64,000 bases of DNA from Macrotrachela quadricornifera (Eukaryota > Rotifera > Eurotatoria > Philodinida > Philodinidae), in the NCBI GenBank assembly GCA_022393335.1, contig JAJEKB010000585.1:107406-171405 (forward strand), given 5' to 3'. Below the pieces are notes generated by a model. That model had not been told where the DNA came from. It saw only the letters and a program-made list of their open reading frames with translations, and did no database searches. A program made the position numbers and the translations under genes. Numbering within the stretch: the first letter of the stretch is position 1; every line of letters starts with the position of its first letter. Below, piece after piece: positions 61,322-64,000 of the stretch.

Positions 61322-62928
61322 ATGTTATTACATGATTCATTTTTTCAATCTTCAAATAAGTCATTAAATACAACACATTATGGTATAATAACAATAGCAT
61401 ATTCACCATTATTTCATTCAACATTTACATTAATGATAAGTATATTTGGTTTATTAATTAATTTAATTTGTTGTATTAAAATATGGTTTATTATTTATAA
61501 ATATCGACAACGAAAATTAAAAAACAATCATAAACAAAAACAACAACAACTACAACAGCAACAATCAATGCATATATTATCACATAATAAATATCGTTTT
61601 CTATTAATATTAACAAGTAATGATTGTCTTTTATGTTTATTATCAATAATAAGTTGTTTGGATGAAAAATATTTTTTTCAATCATTTCTTGCTCGTCATC
61701 ATTTATGTGCTGCACATATATTCTTATGGAAATTTACACTTCATTTTATACCATTATTAATTATTTGTATATTATGTCGTTATCATTACATATTAAATAA
61801 AAATTTTGAAGTTAAATCATCAAATTTATCAACATTACATCAATTATTATGTACTGATTTAAGTATATTAATACCATTTGTACTTGCATTAGCATGGTCA
61901 GTTGATGGTTTATGGTTATGGGGTGTTGCAAATATAAAAGATTATATTCATACACCATCATCATCATCATCATCATTATTACATAATGAGAATGAAACTA
62001 CTAAAATTTTAACATCATCTTCAATTAATGAAAATCATATAAATACAACTTTACTTGATTTAAATCGTTCATCATATAAAACAGAAGAACAAAATGATAA
62101 TAATAATTTTTATTTACCCGAACAAAAAATTATATGTCATTTACAAATAAATCATAATTTTCATTTTAGTGTTCGACTTCTAAATTTAATACGTGCTGAT
62201 TATATTCTTCTATTTTTTTTACATCTAATCGGTAATATACAAAAAAAAACAACTAGAATTTTATTTTATTTTTTAATTATTTAGGCCTTTTCCTTGAAAT
62301 ATTTTTACATATTCGTTTATGTTGTTGTATAATTATAAGAAAAATTACATTATCATTTGATCATGAGCGACAATTATGTATATATATACTTTATATATTT
62401 ATTATAATAACATTAACCTCATTACCATTTTATTTTTATCGTCCAATTGAAACAATATTTGATATTCAATTAACATCAATAAATAATGATTTTATAAATA
62501 GTCGAACATTTTCTCAAATACTTTTATCTGGTGCATGTTTTAAGCCATTATTATTTTTTATTTTATTTTTTCCATCATCTATATTATTTAAAATAAAATG
62601 TTATTTAAAATGTTATTCACCAACAAATATTCAAATAATTGAAGATGATAAACAAATTTTTCCATCATCTAATAATCAAAATCATATTGAACAAAAACAA
62701 AAATCAATAAATCATTCACAATATCATCGATTTTCATTATTTACACGTTCATCACATTTTCCAAAATTTCATTCGAAATTACGTACTCAATCAAATCCTA
62801 TTATAACAATGGATAATTCACATCAAAATTCGTTATCACAAACTGAACAATTTCATAATTGGTTAAAATTAAGTAATTCAATTATAGTTGATAAAACTAA
62901 TGAAACATCGAATACTATATATGTATAG
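61322..62928 (+). CDS. Orphan seven-helix receptor (GPCR-like)
   Basis: Two exons, 61322-62231 and 62285-62928, joined by a 53-bp intron in phase 1; 517 residues. The N-terminus has an N-glycosylation sequon (NTT). Helix 1 is about 37-58. A Gln/Lys-rich loop (KQKQQQLQQQQ) precedes helix 2 (FLLILTSNDCLLCLLSIISC). A Cys-containing loop leads to helix 3, which ends ICRYHYIL, a DRY-like site. Helices 4-5 are separated by a long Ser/Asn-rich loop with several sequons and Cys (ICHLQINH). Helices 6 and 7 follow in exon 2 (FIIITLTSLPFYFY; LLSGACFKPLLFFILFF). The long C-tail is Ser/His/Gln-rich. The layout is class A-like but no ligand family can be named. Some loop length comes from low-complexity runs. 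Confidence 0.68.
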
Positions 62929-63026
62929 AAAAAAAATGAAAAGAATGAAGAAATGAAAAGTTTTATATTTTATTAAAGTTTTAAAAGAAAAATGAAATAT
63001 TTATATTGAAATTATTTTAAATCTAT

Positions 63027-64000
63027 TTATACTAATGTCGTGACTGCGACACGACGATTGTATTGTGATTCAGTAGTTGATTTGTCAAATTCATCATTAA
63101 GAAATGGTTTTTCAACTAAAGTAGCACTTTCAGACATGATTGTTGTAGAAGATTCAGATAAACCTGACATTCGGTTTCTTTTGTATATACATTTACCATC
63201 AATTAATTCATAATTATCAGGACATGGACGTGTAGAAATTGCAGAATCATCATGTTTTCGACAAAGACCATTGTCAAAATATTCTGTTCCTTTTGGACAT
63301 GAATTATCAGGGAGTACAGGTACAACTTCAGCATTAGCATTTTCATCAGTGCCACTCTTTCGTTGCATTGCACCTGAAACATTATCACTGGATGGTAAAC
63401 TATTTTGACTTTCTGTTGAATTTGTTCGATCAATAACATATAAACATCGACCTTCTACCATTTTGTAATTTTCTGGACAAGTACCATCTTTTTGAAGAAG
63501 ATCTTTTGGATCAATAATAACTTTTTTAGCTTTGCTGGGTTTGATTTCTTGACAAGCACCATCTTCATCTTGTTTCATTCCTTTAGGACAACCTACAGGG
63601 TTTTCTACACCACCAACAGATTCATTAAGTTCAGTTGTTGATACGACATTCATTTCTGAAGTTGAGATCAATTTAACTGGTTGACAGATGCCAGCTTGAT
63701 TAGATTCCATTCCTTCTGGACAAAAACTTAATTTTGCAGTAGCGGATTCCATAATTGGTTTTCCTTTAATAATTATGTTGCTTGAAGGAAGTGAAGATGA
63801 TTCCATATTAATATCATTGAAAATTGTTGATGATTCCATTTTAATACTATTGAGAATTGTGGATGATTCCATTTTAATACCATCGAGATTTGTTGATGAT
63901 TCCATTTTAATATCATTGAGATTTGTTGATGATTCCATTTTAATATCATTGAGATTTGTTGATGATTCCATTTTAATATCATTGAAACTTCTTGTTGGTT
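63027..64000 (-). CDS. Repeat protein with short Cys (CPxG) modules, 5' end outside window
   Basis: Minus-strand open frame running off the right edge; at least 323 residues are visible. The visible N-terminal part is six tandem 11-residue units of the type MESSTNLNDIK. The rest has five short modules each with two cysteines: CPEGMESNQAGICQPVK, CPKGMKQDEDGACQEIK, CPENYKMVEGRCLYV, CPKGTEYFDNGLCRKH, CPDNYELIDGKCIYK. They are separated by Ser/Glu/Asn-rich linkers. The pattern CP.(G/N)......G.C suggests an extracellular disulfide module, one bond each. No signal peptide can be seen because the start lies beyond the window. The family is not recognised. The Met codons in the repeats make the true start uncertain. 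Confidence 0.65.
   Translation of the reverse strand, partial: PTRSFNDIKMESSTNLNDIKMESSTNLNDIKMESSTNLDGIKMESSTILNSIKMESSTIFNDINMESSSLPSSNIIIKGKPIMESATAKLSFCPEGMESNQAGICQPVKLISTSEMNVVSTTELNESVGGVENPVGCPKGMKQDEDGACQEIKPSKAKKVIIDPKDLLQKDGTCPENYKMVEGRCLYVIDRTNSTESQNSLPSSDNVSGAMQRKSGTDENANAEVVPVLPDNSCPKGTEYFDNGLCRKHDDSAISTRPCPDNYELIDGKCIYKRNRMSGLSESSTTIMSESATLVEKPFLNDEFDKSTTESQYNRRVAVTTLV
63796..63993. repeat. 33-bp tandem repeat, six units
   Basis: Units begin at 63796, 63829, 63862, 63895, 63928 and 63961, each starting gatgattcc. The 33-bp period keeps the reading frame of the minus-strand gene, giving 11-residue protein repeats. The last three units are nearly identical, which points to recent expansion or ongoing homogenisation. 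Confidence 0.85.

Noticed and set aside
1..64000. CRISPR arrays, rRNA genes, bacterial operons
   Set aside because: No regularly spaced direct repeats with unique spacers, no rRNA-like conserved blocks, and all recognised genes are spliced or metazoan in type.

Overview
The window looks like nuclear DNA of a small-genome invertebrate animal, most likely a bdelloid rotifer (inference). It is strongly AT-rich. Genes are compact and split by very short GT-AG introns, often 40-90 bp. Every gene I recognise is of metazoan type (elongin B, 4E-BP, HP1, PRPF19, KIAA0319-like, Rab and RASL10-like GTPases, CYP3-like P450). Intronless orphan GPCRs, a decayed F-box gene and many foldback (palindromic) repeats fit the bdelloid guess but do not prove it. 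There are no bacterial operons, rRNA genes or CRISPR arrays. Coordinates of multi-exon genes span first to last coding base; exon bounds, worked out by hand from splice sites and reading frame, are in the evidence.

Layout. 1-8.7 kb is gene-poor: one small secreted orphan protein and several inverted-repeat elements. 8.7-13.4 kb holds three housekeeping genes: cytosolic arginyl-tRNA synthetase (+), elongin B (-) and the mitochondrial ATPase inhibitor IF1 (-). 15.5-22.5 kb carries a single-exon tetraspanin, a RASL10-like GTPase with a His-rich insert and a two-exon P450, all +. 22.5-27.1 kb is repeat-like, with a dead piggyBac transposase. 27.1-29 kb encodes HP1 and 4E-BP (+). 29-32 kb has a foldback element, a hAT-like MITE and a possible 46-residue gene. 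32.8-44 kb is a run of minus-strand genes: a secreted protein joining a bacterial-type YbaY/YscW domain to a Kunitz domain, a dispanin/CD225 protein, PRPF19 and a KIAA0319-like PKD receptor. 44-48.8 kb holds an F-box pseudogene and a foldback of nearly 1 kb. 48.8-53.5 kb has an intronless GPCR and two tandem Rab35-like GTPases, all on the minus strand. 53.9-59.1 kb is a repeat-rich orphan gene with an apparent one-base frameshift. 61.3-64 kb holds a second GPCR and the 3' part of a gene with 33-bp coding repeats.

The genes do not form one pathway. Local themes are translation control (ArgRS, 4E-BP), mitochondrial ATP synthase control (IF1), nuclear regulation (HP1, PRPF19, elongin B) and membrane signalling or traffic (tetraspanin, Rab pair, RASL10, GPCRs, dispanin, KIAA0319-like). 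The most unusual items are the YbaY/YscW-Kunitz fusion, the SxQT/CQI repeat protein, and the set of foldback and TTAA-ended elements.
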